DNA from: an uncultured Oscillospiraceae bacterium
GTDB lineage: Bacteria; Bacillota; Clostridia; Oscillospirales; Oscillospiraceae
Reading direction: 5' to 3'
Assembly (NCBI GenBank): GCA_910585155.1
Contig: CAJUEC010000036.1
Coordinates: 1 to 25,243 of the forward strand
DNA length: 25,243 nucleotides
The notes under the pieces were generated by a model that was not told where the DNA came from, made no database searches, and worked only from the letters and a program-made list of their open reading frames with translations. Below, piece by piece: positions 6,669-13,391 of the stretch. A program made the translations under genes and the position numbers. Each line of letters opens with the position of its first letter. The first letter of the stretch is position 1.

Positions 6669-7247
6669 ATGGGAACCGTCAAAGCCGTTATTTTCGCCCT
6701 GCTCCACCCCTTCCTGCGGGTGTACATCAAGCTGCGCTTCGGCGACTACTGGGCGCTGAAGGAGCATTTGCAGCGCCGCCCCTCCCCCCTGCTGCGGCAG
6801 GCCTATGAGAAGTACTTCATGGGCTACGGCAGCTACGTGGGGGTGGACTCCAAAATCGCCGGGCGGCCCTACTTCCCCCACGGCTGCGTGGGCGTCTTCA
6901 TCTCCAATGACGCGGTGATCGGCCGGGACGCGGTGATCTTTCAGCAGGTGACCATCGGCTCCAACACCCTGCCGGACAGCAAGCGCCCCGGCTCCCCCGT
7001 CATCGGGGACGGCGTGTACCTGGGGGCGGGGGCCAAGGTCATCGGCGGAATCACCGTGGGCGACTGCTGCCGGGTGGGGGCCAACGCGGTGGTGGTCCGG
7101 GACCTGCCCCCCCACTCCGTGGCGGTGTGCGCCCCCACCCAGGTCATCCAGAAGGCGGGGCTGGACAACACCTTCCGGGTGAAGATCGGCGGCGTGGACT
7201 ATGTCAGCCGGAACGGCCGCCTGGTCCGCGAGACACAGCCCGAATAG
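6669..7247 (+). CDS. Serine O-acetyltransferase-like hexapeptide-repeat acyltransferase
   Basis: A 192-aa protein of the left-handed beta-helix acyltransferase superfamily. After an N-terminal helical part (1-55) come hexapeptide repeats (about 75-155): ISNDAVIGRDAVI, VIGDGVYLGAGAKVIGGITVGDCCRVGANAVVVRDLP. The order resembles CysE-type serine acetyltransferases, which make O-acetylserine for cysteine synthesis, but it is shorter than CysE and could instead acylate a sugar or cell-envelope substrate. FPHG supplies a candidate histidine. The ATG at 6669 has AGGAGG 6 bases upstream. It stands alone between pnp and a bidirectional terminator, with no cysteine-pathway neighbour to fix the substrate. 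Confidence 0.8.
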   Translation: MGTVKAVIFALLHPFLRVYIKLRFGDYWALKEHLQRRPSPLLRQAYEKYFMGYGSYVGVDSKIAGRPYFPHGCVGVFISNDAVIGRDAVIFQQVTIGSNTLPDSKRPGSPVIGDGVYLGAGAKVIGGITVGDCCRVGANAVVVRDLPPHSVAVCAPTQVIQKAGLDNTFRVKIGGVDYVSRNGRLVRETQPE

Positions 7248-7251
7248 CAGA

Positions 7252-7289
7252 AACCGAGGCCGCGGATCTCTCCGCGGCCTCGGTTTTGT
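7252..7289. terminator. Bidirectional intrinsic terminator between convergent genes
   Basis: A 14-bp perfect stem (7252-7265 with 7272-7285), a 6-base loop, then TTTTGT on the plus strand. It separates the acyltransferase from the convergent ECF S-component gene. Confidence 0.9.
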
Positions 7290-7292
7290 CTG

Positions 7293-7844
7293 TCACGCCA
7301 GGGCTTTCCCCTGGGGGTACCGCCGGGGGATGAGTCCCGTCCTGGTGAGCACCAGCACCAGGGCGGGGACCAACGCCAGGTGCAGGATGATGCCGGGGAC
7401 GGCCTCCACCAGATAGGACCCCGCCCACAGGGCCAGGGAGTAGGGCTGTGCCCCGGCGGCAAACACCGCCGCCCGGACCGCGCCCCCCGCCACCCGGCCC
7501 AGCAGCATGGCGGGGATGAGGGCGCAGTACAGGTCGGCGTATGGCCGCCCGGTGTGGACCACCGCCATCAGCAGGCCGCACACCAACCCGTAGACGCACA
7601 GCTCGGGGGCCATATGGATCAGGTAGGCCGGGCCGGGCATTCCGGTGATCAGGCTGGAGATCACCGGCCCAACAAGGCCGCACAGCGCTCCGTAGGGCCA
7701 GCCGCACACCAGGCCGCACAGCAGCACCGGGATGTGCATGGGGGAAAATACGCTGCCCAGGCCCACCATATGGAATACCGGCGGCAGCACGGTGCACAGG
7801 GCGGTGCAGATGGCGCAGATGCTGATTTTCTTCACAGATGACAT
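7293..7844 (-). CDS. ECF transporter S-component, substrate unknown
   Basis: A 183-aa integral membrane protein with about six membrane segments. It resembles the broad family of ECF (energy-coupling factor) substrate-binding subunits that capture vitamins or cofactors and share an ATPase/EcfT module. Visible features: a short basic start (MSSVKKIS), a hydrophobic run with SPMHIPVLLCGL, and a GMPGPAYLIHMAPEL segment before the fourth helix. I cannot assign the substrate. The ATG at 7844 is chosen because TAGGAGGA lies 7 bases upstream; an in-frame extension would read through the leader terminator. The gene has its own strong promoter and an attenuator-like leader. It follows the thiT-HAD unit on the same strand, which hints at, but does not show, a link to vitamin uptake. 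Confidence 0.88.
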   Translation of the reverse strand: MSSVKKISICAICTALCTVLPPVFHMVGLGSVFSPMHIPVLLCGLVCGWPYGALCGLVGPVISSLITGMPGPAYLIHMAPELCVYGLVCGLLMAVVHTGRPYADLYCALIPAMLLGRVAGGAVRAAVFAAGAQPYSLALWAGSYLVEAVPGIILHLALVPALVLVLTRTGLIPRRYPQGKALA

Positions 7845-7999
7845 GAAAGTTCCTCCTATACGGTGTGGAGACGCAAAAAAGGTACGCCCTTTCTCTGGGA
7901 GAAAGCGCGTACCTTCCTGGTACACAGATCGGCGTACGGCAGTGCGTCGGGAGTCGGTCCGGGCGCTGCTGCGCCCCGGCCGGCTTCCTGCCGGCCTTT
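7845..7999 (-). promoter_or_regulatory. Structured leader with competing hairpins (candidate riboswitch/attenuator)
   Basis: A 5' leader of about 155 nt. It opens with two GC hairpins (GGCCGGC/GCCGGCC, then GGGCGC/GCGCCC), continues with an unstructured-looking conserved-type stretch, then contains three GTAC-bearing segments. The last two form the terminator at 7879-7915. An alternative stem, GTACC-AGGAA-GGTAC (7909-7923), would trap the terminator's upstream arm. A further segment, GTACGCC (7931-7937), can pair with the downstream arm. Such mutually exclusive folds are typical of riboswitches. I do not recognise any known class. Confidence 0.6.
7875..7915 (-). terminator. Intrinsic terminator inside the ECF S-component leader
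   Basis: Minus-strand stem of 9 bp (7907-7915 with 7879-7887), one C-C mismatch, 7 bp more (7899-7905 with 7889-7895) and a 3-base loop, followed by a run of six T. It lies between the promoter and the start codon, so it must be bypassed for expression. Confidence 0.88.
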
Positions 8000-8005
8000 T
8001 TCCCC

Positions 8006-8034
8006 ATTGTAGCGGAAGCCGCCCCGCTTGTCAA
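8006..8034 (-). promoter_or_regulatory. Sigma-A promoter of the ECF S-component gene
   Basis: TTGACA (8029-8034), a 17-base spacer and TACAAT (8006-8011) on the minus strand. The -35 box overlaps the stop codon of the upstream HAD gene. Confidence 0.9.
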
Positions 8035-8852
8035 GCCATGGGATACAGCTCGTCCAGAATCCCGATGGCCTGCGCCACTGCGTGGCCGTCGCAGTGGTTC
8101 AGGATGCGGGCCCCCCAGTCCCTCACCGGCTGGGAGCAGTTGGCGGGGGCAAAGGGGATGGCGCTGAGGGCCAGCATGGGGATGTCGTTTTCGTTGTCCC
8201 CCATGCAGTAGAGGTTTTTGCGGTCGATATACAGCAGGTCGGCCACCTTGGCCGCCATGGCCCCCTTGTCGCACCCCTTGGCGGTGACCTCCAGCAGATA
8301 GCGGTTGGAAAAAATGGCCTCGCAGCGGTCCCCCCAGCAGGCGAGGAGGCGGGCCTGTACCTCCTCCAGATAGGGCCCGTCCTGCTGGAGGATGACCTTG
8401 CTCCAGGGGGTTGGCATGTCCAAAATGGGGGCGACGATCTGGGTGCCCCCCACCTTGGTCAGGTGCTCCTGGGTGATCCGGTTGGGGTTGTGGACGTAGA
8501 TGTCCTCCCCGTGGTACGCCTCGAACCCCAGGTCGGGAAACTGGCCGCACAGCTGGGCCAGCAGGCTGGGGGTGTCCTTGGGCAGGAAGCTCTCCAGCAG
8601 GTAGCGGTCCGAGGCGTAGTCATAGATGGCCGCGCCGTTGGACAGCACCACCGGGGCGTTGAGGGTCAGCCGCTCCCGCGCAATCTGGGGGGTGAAGGTG
8701 CGGTGGGCCCGGCCGGTGGCGATGGAGAAGTACCCGCCGTTGTCGATGAAGTAACGGATGGCCGCCCGGTTCTCCGGCGAGACGGCGCGGCTGCTGTTAT
8801 ATAAGGTGTCGTCGTAATCGCAGAAGAACAGCACGCCGTCGAATTTGCCCAC
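8031..8852 (-). CDS. Cof-type HAD phosphatase, in the thiT operon
   Basis: A 273-aa HAD-superfamily hydrolase of the Cof/YidA type with an inserted cap domain. Motif I is DYDDT (residues 12-16), a DxDxT variant of the usual DxDGT; motif II lies near SIATGR; motif III lysine is in the CDKGAM segment; motif IV is GDNENDIPML (about 218-227). It should hydrolyse phosphate monoesters with magnesium. The GTG at 8852 has AAGGA about 9 bases upstream and lies 12 bp after the thiT stop, so the two are co-transcribed under the TPP riboswitch. E. coli Cof hydrolyses the thiamine precursor HMP-pyrophosphate, so a phosphatase for thiamine or HMP phosphates is a reasonable inference. Substrate specificity in this family is broad. 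Confidence 0.9.
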   Translation of the reverse strand: MGKFDGVLFFCDYDDTLYNSSRAVSPENRAAIRYFIDNGGYFSIATGRAHRTFTPQIARERLTLNAPVVLSNGAAIYDYASDRYLLESFLPKDTPSLLAQLCGQFPDLGFEAYHGEDIYVHNPNRITQEHLTKVGGTQIVAPILDMPTPWSKVILQQDGPYLEEVQARLLACWGDRCEAIFSNRYLLEVTAKGCDKGAMAAKVADLLYIDRKNLYCMGDNENDIPMLALSAIPFAPANCSQPVRDWGARILNHCDGHAVAQAIGILDELYPMA

Positions 8853-8864
8853 AATGATCAGTCC

Positions 8865-9425
8865 TTATTTCAAATCTTCCCCATTGAGGAATTTGCTCAG
8901 GGGCTTCATCAGCGCCGCGCACACCACCACGGCCAGCACGGTGCTGGGGAGCATATAGCCGCCGTTGTACAGTGCGGAGTAGAAGAAGGGGGAGGTCATG
9001 GTCATGCCCATGAACGTCTCCGGCATCCACTCGGCGTAGACGGTGACGCCGCTGATGTAGTGCACGATGAACCGCGCCGCGCCCGCCGCCAACGCCGCCG
9101 CAGGGGCAAGACTGGCCTTGCGCTTGAAGAGCCCGGCCAGGCCGACCATGGCATAGGCGCCGGTGTAGTCGAAAACGATGGAGACCCAGCTGATCACAAA
9201 GCTGTCCAGGCCCAGGAAATACTTCAGCGTGCCGAAAGCCAGGCCGGCGACGATGCCCCAGCCCGCCCCCCAGCGTATGGCGAACAGGATGATGGGGATC
9301 ATGGCGGCGCTGATGGAGCCGCCCTGGAACCACAGGTCCAGCTCCACGAAGGTGAGGGCATAGGCCAGGGCGATGGACACCGCCCCTTCGCACAGCATCC
9401 GGGTGGTTTGGTTCACATTTTTCAT
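8865..9425 (-). CDS. thiT: Thiamine ECF transporter S-component ThiT
   Basis: A 186-aa membrane protein with about six membrane segments, the normal length for ThiT. It captures thiamine and works with the shared ECF ATPase/EcfT module. Family features include the GGSISAAMIPI segment (about 44-54), the following GWGIVAGLAFGTLKYF helix and the EWMPETFMG loop rich in acidic and aromatic residues. The ATG at 9425 is preceded by TAGGAGGA about 6-7 bases upstream. The TPP riboswitch just upstream confirms the thiamine link. It is the first gene of a two-gene unit with the HAD phosphatase. Confidence 0.93.
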   Translation of the reverse strand: MKNVNQTTRMLCEGAVSIALAYALTFVELDLWFQGGSISAAMIPIILFAIRWGAGWGIVAGLAFGTLKYFLGLDSFVISWVSIVFDYTGAYAMVGLAGLFKRKASLAPAAALAAGAARFIVHYISGVTVYAEWMPETFMGMTMTSPFFYSALYNGGYMLPSTVLAVVVCAALMKPLSKFLNGEDLK

Positions 9426-9448
9426 TGTCGTTCCTCCTAAAATAAGTA

Positions 9449-9477
9449 TACCGCAATGCAAACGGTGCAATGCGGTA
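9449..9477 (-). other. Expression-platform hairpin of the TPP riboswitch
   Basis: A 12-bp stem with one mismatch (9449-9460 with 9466-9477) closes a 5-base loop and is followed on the minus strand by a T-rich stretch (ACTTATTTT) and then the ribosome site. This looks like a weak terminator. Alternatively it controls access to the ribosome site. Confidence 0.6.
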
Positions 9478-9513
9478 AGCGAGAGAAACGACAACGGCCC
9501 TCTTTGTCGAATA

Positions 9514-9610
9514 CACTTCCTACGCCGGCATTACCCGGATCAGGTACGAGGGACCGGGAGGGCTTTCTTCCTCCACATCACAGCCGGAAATGCTTCCAGC
9601 GCCCCTGTGA
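9514..9610 (-). promoter_or_regulatory. TPP (THI-box) riboswitch
   Basis: On the minus strand the conserved blocks appear in order: ACAGGGGCGC (9599-9608), GCTGTGATG (a CTGAGA-box variant, about 9583-9575), ACCTGATCCGGGTAATGCC and GCGTAGGAAGTG (ending at 9514). It binds thiamine pyrophosphate and would switch off thiT and the HAD gene when thiamine is plentiful. Confidence 0.95.
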
Positions 9611-9636
9611 TATTCCATTCACGCTGCGGTGAATTT

Positions 9637-9665
9637 ATTGTAAAGCACCGGGGCCCCCCTGTCAA
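9637..9665 (-). promoter_or_regulatory. Sigma-A promoter of the thiT operon
   Basis: TTGACA (9660-9665), a 17-base spacer and TACAAT (9637-9642) on the minus strand, about 27 bp before the riboswitch. Confidence 0.9.
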
Positions 9666-9820
9666 GAGGGCTGGTCAAAACGTCGAAAACCAACTGAAAA
9701 TTTTGGCAGTTTCGCCAGGAAGCCCACAAAATGTGCCCCCTCTCCCCAAAAGCCGTCTCCATGCAACAAGATATGCCCGCCTCCTCCCCCGCCCGCCGTC
9801 GGCCCCTGGAAATTCAGGGG
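9666..9820. other. Non-coding spacer between divergent thiT and M23 peptidase units
   Basis: No credible gene. The stretch holds only a small inverted repeat, CCCCTG-N6-CAGGGG (9803-9820), touching the -35 box of the rightward promoter. It might be an operator, but nothing else supports that. Confidence 0.5.
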
Positions 9821-9849
9821 TTGACGAACGGGACAAATTGGTGTAGGAT
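9821..9849 (+). promoter_or_regulatory. Promoter of the M23 peptidase gene
   Basis: TTGACG (9821-9826), a 17-base spacer and TAGGAT (9844-9849). It gives an untranslated leader of about 120 nt. Confidence 0.7.
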
Positions 9850-9854
9850 AGCAG

Positions 9855-9892
9855 TGTAACCGTTTTGTAACTCTTTTCAAAATTTTTGTAAC
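9855..9892 (+). promoter_or_regulatory. WalR-type direct repeat (TGTAAC-N5-TGTAAC) plus third half-site
   Basis: TGTAAC at 9855-9860 and 9866-9871 are separated by exactly 5 bases, matching the WalR (YycF) consensus TGTWAH-N5-TGTWAH. A third TGTAAC lies at 9887-9892, two helical turns from the second. WalR controls cell-wall hydrolases, and the next gene is one. The box begins at the expected transcription start, a position more typical of repression. Confidence 0.65.
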
Positions 9893-9977
9893 TGTTAGGC
9901 GCCGTCTGAGCTCCGGCACCCCGCCGGCTTCAGGCCAGCCCTACGGACATCCCAAAGATCAACAGGAGGGACCGACC

Positions 9978-11732
9978 GTGAGCAGTACCGAAAAACACTC
10001 TGGCAGGGACGCTGCCGGGCAGGCGCCCGCCCGCAGCGTCCCAGGCGACCCCAAGGAGGGCGCCGCTCCCGCGGGGGATCAGCCCCGCTCCTGGCGGCAG
10101 TATATCGAGGAGGCCGAGGCCGCTGAAAAGCAGGCGGAGCGGGAGGCCCAGCGGGTCCGCGCCGCCCAGATCAAAAAGGAAAAGCGCCGGCCCCGGCTTC
10201 TGAGAGAGCGGGCCCCCGCCGCGCCCAACCGGGCTCCCCGGGACAGACGGCCCCGCCGGGAGCTTCCCAAGGAGTGGGCCGCCCAGGCGGCCAAGGCCCT
10301 GGCCGCCGCCGGCGGCAGGGGCTGGGAGCGGATCTGCGCCCTCACCGCCGGCGGCTGGGACTGCGTCGGACGCGCCGCCTCCGGCATCCGGGGCGTGGTG
10401 GCCCGGCACCCCATCTCCCCCCTGCTCTATGTCACCCTTCTGACGGTGTTTATCGGCGTCGTCGCCTTCAAGGACACCTACGCCCGGGCCTATGTGCTCC
10501 AGGTCAACGGCCAGGAGATGGGCCTGGTGGCCGGCCAGGAGGACGTGGACGCCATCCGGAGCAACATCGAGTCCCGGGCCTCCAACATCCTGGGGGAGCA
10601 CTATGACTACGACCCCGACATCTCCATGACGCCGGTGTACGTGGCCCCCAACGCCCTCAGTGACACCACCCAGATTGAAGAGGCCCTGTTCGAGGATGTG
10701 GGCGCCCTGGTCACCGCCTACGGCCTGCGGGTCAACGGCGCCGAGCTGGGCTACGCCCCCGACTCCAGCATTCTGTACCAGATGCTGGACGAGGTGGCCC
10801 AGCCCTACCTCACCCCCAACACCGTCAGCTATAACTTTGTGGAGACCGTGGAGGTCTACTCCATCGAGCTGCCCTCCAACACCCAGTACAATGTGGACTC
10901 CATCCGCTCCACTCTCAGCACCCTCCGGGTGCAGCAGGCCACCTATACGGTGAAGAAGGGGGACACCTTCAACGCCATCGCCTACTCCCTGGGCATGATG
11001 CCCAACGACCTGTCCGTCCTCAACCCGGATGTGCTGGTGGATAAGATCTGGGTGGGCCAGGAGCTGGTGATTCAGCAGTCGGTCCCCTACCTGTCGGTGG
11101 AAAACATCACCGACGAGGTCTATGACCAGGTGATCCCCAGCCCGGTGGAGTACACCGAGACCGCCGAGCTCTACGTGGGCGACACCAAGGTGTGGCAGGA
11201 GGGTGAGGACGGCCTGGAGCAGGTCAGCGCCCATGTCACCTACGTCAACGGCGTGGAGGTGGCCCGGGAGGTGCTGTCCACCGAGACTCTGAAGGAGCCC
11301 ACCACCACCTACGCCTACACCGGCACCACCCCCCGGCCTGTCACCGCCTCCAACGGCTATTTCATCTGGCCGGTGCGGGGCACCATCACCTCCAATTTCG
11401 GCGGCCGCAATCTCTGGGGCAGCTATGACTTCCACCTGGGCCTGGACATCGCCTGCCGCACCGGCACCGCCATCAAGGCCGCCGACGGCGGCACCGTCAT
11501 CAAATCCGGCTGGAGCGGCAGCTACGGCTATCTGGTGGCCATCCGCCACGACAACGGCTATGTCACCTATTACGCCCACAACTCCCAGCTGCTGGTGAGC
11601 GTGGGTCAGAAGGTGTACCAGGGCCAGATCATCGCCCGGTCCGGCGCCACCGGCAATGTCAGCGGCCCCCACTGCCACTTCGAGGTGCGCATCAACGGCA
11701 CCAGCGTCAACCCCCGGAACTACCTGCGGTAA
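9978..11732 (+). CDS. Membrane-anchored LysM/M23 peptidoglycan endopeptidase
   Basis: A 584-aa type II membrane protein. Residues 1-145 are cytoplasmic, rich in Arg/Ala/Glu with a coiled-coil-like stretch (about 40-70); a single membrane segment spans about 146-165. Outside follow a region of about 150 residues without a recognised family, a LysM domain (about 322-366, YTVKKGDTFNAIA) that binds peptidoglycan, a G5-like domain (about 370-455) and an M23 peptidase domain (about 465-584). All zinc and catalytic residues are present: HLGLD (H486, D490), YAH (H534) and HCH (H565, H567). It should cut peptide cross-links in the cell wall. The GTG at 9978 has AGGAGG about 8 bases upstream. A WalR-type box at the promoter fits wall homeostasis control; a sporulation role (SpoIIQ-like) cannot be excluded. 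Confidence 0.92.
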   Translation: MSSTEKHSGRDAAGQAPARSVPGDPKEGAAPAGDQPRSWRQYIEEAEAAEKQAEREAQRVRAAQIKKEKRRPRLLRERAPAAPNRAPRDRRPRRELPKEWAAQAAKALAAAGGRGWERICALTAGGWDCVGRAASGIRGVVARHPISPLLYVTLLTVFIGVVAFKDTYARAYVLQVNGQEMGLVAGQEDVDAIRSNIESRASNILGEHYDYDPDISMTPVYVAPNALSDTTQIEEALFEDVGALVTAYGLRVNGAELGYAPDSSILYQMLDEVAQPYLTPNTVSYNFVETVEVYSIELPSNTQYNVDSIRSTLSTLRVQQATYTVKKGDTFNAIAYSLGMMPNDLSVLNPDVLVDKIWVGQELVIQQSVPYLSVENITDEVYDQVIPSPVEYTETAELYVGDTKVWQEGEDGLEQVSAHVTYVNGVEVAREVLSTETLKEPTTTYAYTGTTPRPVTASNGYFIWPVRGTITSNFGGRNLWGSYDFHLGLDIACRTGTAIKAADGGTVIKSGWSGSYGYLVAIRHDNGYVTYYAHNSQLLVSVGQKVYQGQIIARSGATGNVSGPHCHFEVRINGTSVNPRNYLR

Positions 11733-11747
11733 CCAATACGGCGTTTC

Positions 11748-11783
11748 TTTCACCCCCGGCCTGTGCCGGGGGTGAAACTTTGT
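11748..11783 (+). terminator. Terminator of the M23 peptidase gene
   Basis: A 13-bp perfect stem (TTTCACCCCCGGC, 11748-11760, with 11765-11777), a 4-base loop, then CTTTGTT. Confidence 0.75.
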
Positions 11784-11813
11784 TCCGATCTCGAACGAAT
11801 TTCTGATATCTCC

Positions 11814-11842
11814 TTGACATTCTGAAACTAATATATTATTAT
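11814..11842 (+). promoter_or_regulatory. Strong sigma-A promoter before the 121-aa membrane protein
   Basis: TTGACA (11814-11819), a 17-base spacer and TATTAT (11837-11842). The transcript has a leader of about 120 nt, with small inverted repeats at 11879-11897 and 11927-11946. Confidence 0.8.
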
Positions 11843-11968
11843 GGAGAAAAGTGGAACAAAGCGTCGAATCCTGTCGCCGGCGCATTGAATCAGCGCCTTA
11901 AATATCCCGGATTATCGGACTTTGAAGATGGTATAGTAAGACCATCTCAAACAAGGAGGCCTTGAGCC

Positions 11969-12334
11969 ATGAAAACTGCCCGCTGTACCCTCACCACCTG
12001 GAATGAAAGCGCGATGGCCTCAGGCTTCGGCGCCGGGGCGCCGGTCCGTCAGGCCGTTCTGGTCCGGGATGCCCAGCCCGGGGCCCGCCCCCAGGCCCAG
12101 GGCAAGGTCATCGACCTGACCGCCTGGCGCGCCGCCCACCCCCAGCCCCCCCGGGACGACCTGGCCTGGGACGTGGACGGGGCCGACTGGCAGGATACGC
12201 CGGAGCCCGCGCTGGAGCGGCCCGTCCGCCGGGCGCGCAGGGGCCGCCGGACCATGCTGTACGCCGAGCTGGCCTCCACCCTGGCCGTGGTGTGCGCCGC
12301 TCTGACGCTGATTGTGCGGGTGCTGGCCTTCTGA
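11969..12334 (+). CDS. Unknown C-terminally anchored membrane protein
   Basis: A 121-aa protein I do not recognise. Residues 1-90 are polar, rich in Ala, Arg, Pro and Trp (KVIDLTAWRAAHPQPP, then an acidic LAWDVDGADW). A basic patch follows (RRARRGRR, about 86-93), then one membrane segment (about 96-119) ending at the C-terminus. This suggests a tail-anchored or single-pass protein with its N-terminus in the cytoplasm. The ATG at 11969 has AAGGAGG 9 bases upstream. It is monocistronic, with a strong promoter and a strong terminator, which supports a real, well-expressed gene. Confidence 0.7.
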   Translation: MKTARCTLTTWNESAMASGFGAGAPVRQAVLVRDAQPGARPQAQGKVIDLTAWRAAHPQPPRDDLAWDVDGADWQDTPEPALERPVRRARRGRRTMLYAELASTLAVVCAALTLIVRVLAF

Positions 12335-12363
12335 GCGCACCTTATCCACAGGACACACCCACG

Positions 12364-12394
12364 GGGGCCGACACTGGTCGGCCCCTCTTTTTTT
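12364..12394 (+). terminator. Intrinsic terminator after the 121-aa membrane protein
   Basis: A 9-bp perfect stem (GGGGCCGAC, 12364-12372, with 12377-12385), a 4-base loop and TCTTTTTTT. Confidence 0.92.
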
Positions 12395-12436
12395 GCAGAT
12401 GAGCCCCTTTGGCGGACGATTTCCACCGGATTCAAA

Positions 12437-12465
12437 TTGACGGGCACCGCCGGGAGTGTTATAAT
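12437..12465 (+). promoter_or_regulatory. Sigma-A promoter of nfnAB
   Basis: TTGACG (12437-12442), a 17-base spacer and consensus TATAAT (12460-12465), 82 bp before nfnA. Confidence 0.88.
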
Positions 12466-12547
12466 GTTCACAATCAGCCCATGGCGTACCGCTTTGCGGG
12501 GGCGCTGATCTTGGAACATCCTGAATCCATAGGAAAGAGGAGAAGCT

Positions 12548-13390
12548 ATGTATCGGATCGTGAAAAAACGGGTGCTCAATCCCACCGTGTCCCTGATGGA
12601 GATCGAGGCCCCCGCCGTGGCCCGCAAGGCGGAGCCCGGCCAGTTCATCATCCTCCGGGTGGACGGGGAGGGGGAGCGCATCCCCCTGACCATCGCCGAC
12701 TTTGACCGGAAGGCGGGCACTGTCACCATCATCTATCAGGTGGTGGGCGCCACCACTGAAAAGCTCAACCACAAGCAGGAGGGCGAGTTCCTCCAGGACT
12801 TCGTGGGCCCCCTGGGCCGGGCCACCGAGACCGAGGGCCTGAAGCGGGTGGCCGTGGTGGGCGGCGGCGTGGGCACCGCCATCGCCTACCCCGTGGCCAA
12901 GAAGCTCCACGACGTGGGGTGCCACGTGGACCTGATCGTGGGCTTCCGCAGCAAGGACCTGGTGATCCTGGAGGAGGAGTTCCGCGCCGCCTCCACCAAT
13001 CTCATCATCGGCACCGACGACGGCTCCTACGGCAAGAAGGCCCTGGTCACCGACCTGCTCCGGGAGCAGATCGAGGCGGGGGCAAAGTACGACCGGGTGA
13101 TCACCATCGGCCCGGTGATTATGATGAAATTCGTGTGCCAGCTCACCAAGGAGTATGATATCCCCACGGTGGTGTCCATGAACCCCATCATGATCGACGG
13201 CACCGGCATGTGCGGCGGCTGCCGCCTGTCCGTGGGGGGCGAGACCAAGTTCGCCTGCGTGGACGGCCCGGAGTTCGACGGCCACAAGGTGGACTTCGAC
13301 GAGGCCATGGCCCGGGGCGCCATGTACAAGGATTTCGAGCGCCACGCCTATGAAGCGGCGTGTAACCTGTTTCAGCAGGAGGTAAAGTAA
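12548..13390 (+). CDS. nfnA: NfnA: ferredoxin-NADP reductase small subunit
   Basis: A 280-aa protein of the ferredoxin-NADP reductase/dihydroorotate dehydrogenase electron-transfer family, equal in length to NfnA (also called SudB). An N-terminal FAD-binding barrel (1-95, with PGQFIILR) is followed by an NAD-binding Rossmann-like domain (about 98-220, VAVVGGGVGTA). A C-terminal [2Fe-2S] site has the cysteines C222, C225 and C237 (CGGC...C). With NfnB it forms the electron-bifurcating complex that uses NADH plus reduced ferredoxin to reduce two NADP+. The start has AGAGGAG just upstream. The nfnB gene begins one base after this stop, so the subunits are co-translated. Confidence 0.93.
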   Translation: MYRIVKKRVLNPTVSLMEIEAPAVARKAEPGQFIILRVDGEGERIPLTIADFDRKAGTVTIIYQVVGATTEKLNHKQEGEFLQDFVGPLGRATETEGLKRVAVVGGGVGTAIAYPVAKKLHDVGCHVDLIVGFRSKDLVILEEEFRAASTNLIIGTDDGSYGKKALVTDLLREQIEAGAKYDRVITIGPVIMMKFVCQLTKEYDIPTVVSMNPIMIDGTGMCGGCRLSVGGETKFACVDGPEFDGHKVDFDEAMARGAMYKDFERHAYEAACNLFQQEVK

Positions 13391-13391
13391 G

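Noticed and set aside
7976..8001. Plus-strand terminator reading (GGCCGGC hairpin plus TTTTT), suggesting a small plus-strand RNA
   Set aside because: No plus-strand promoter was found upstream. The hairpin is better explained as the first stem of the minus-strand leader, whose promoter is clear.
9930..11885. A 651-codon open frame antisense to the M23 peptidase gene
   Set aside because: Same GC-bias artefact: repetitive Gly/Val/His/Leu composition, no recognised motif, and it runs across a terminator and promoter of the other strand.
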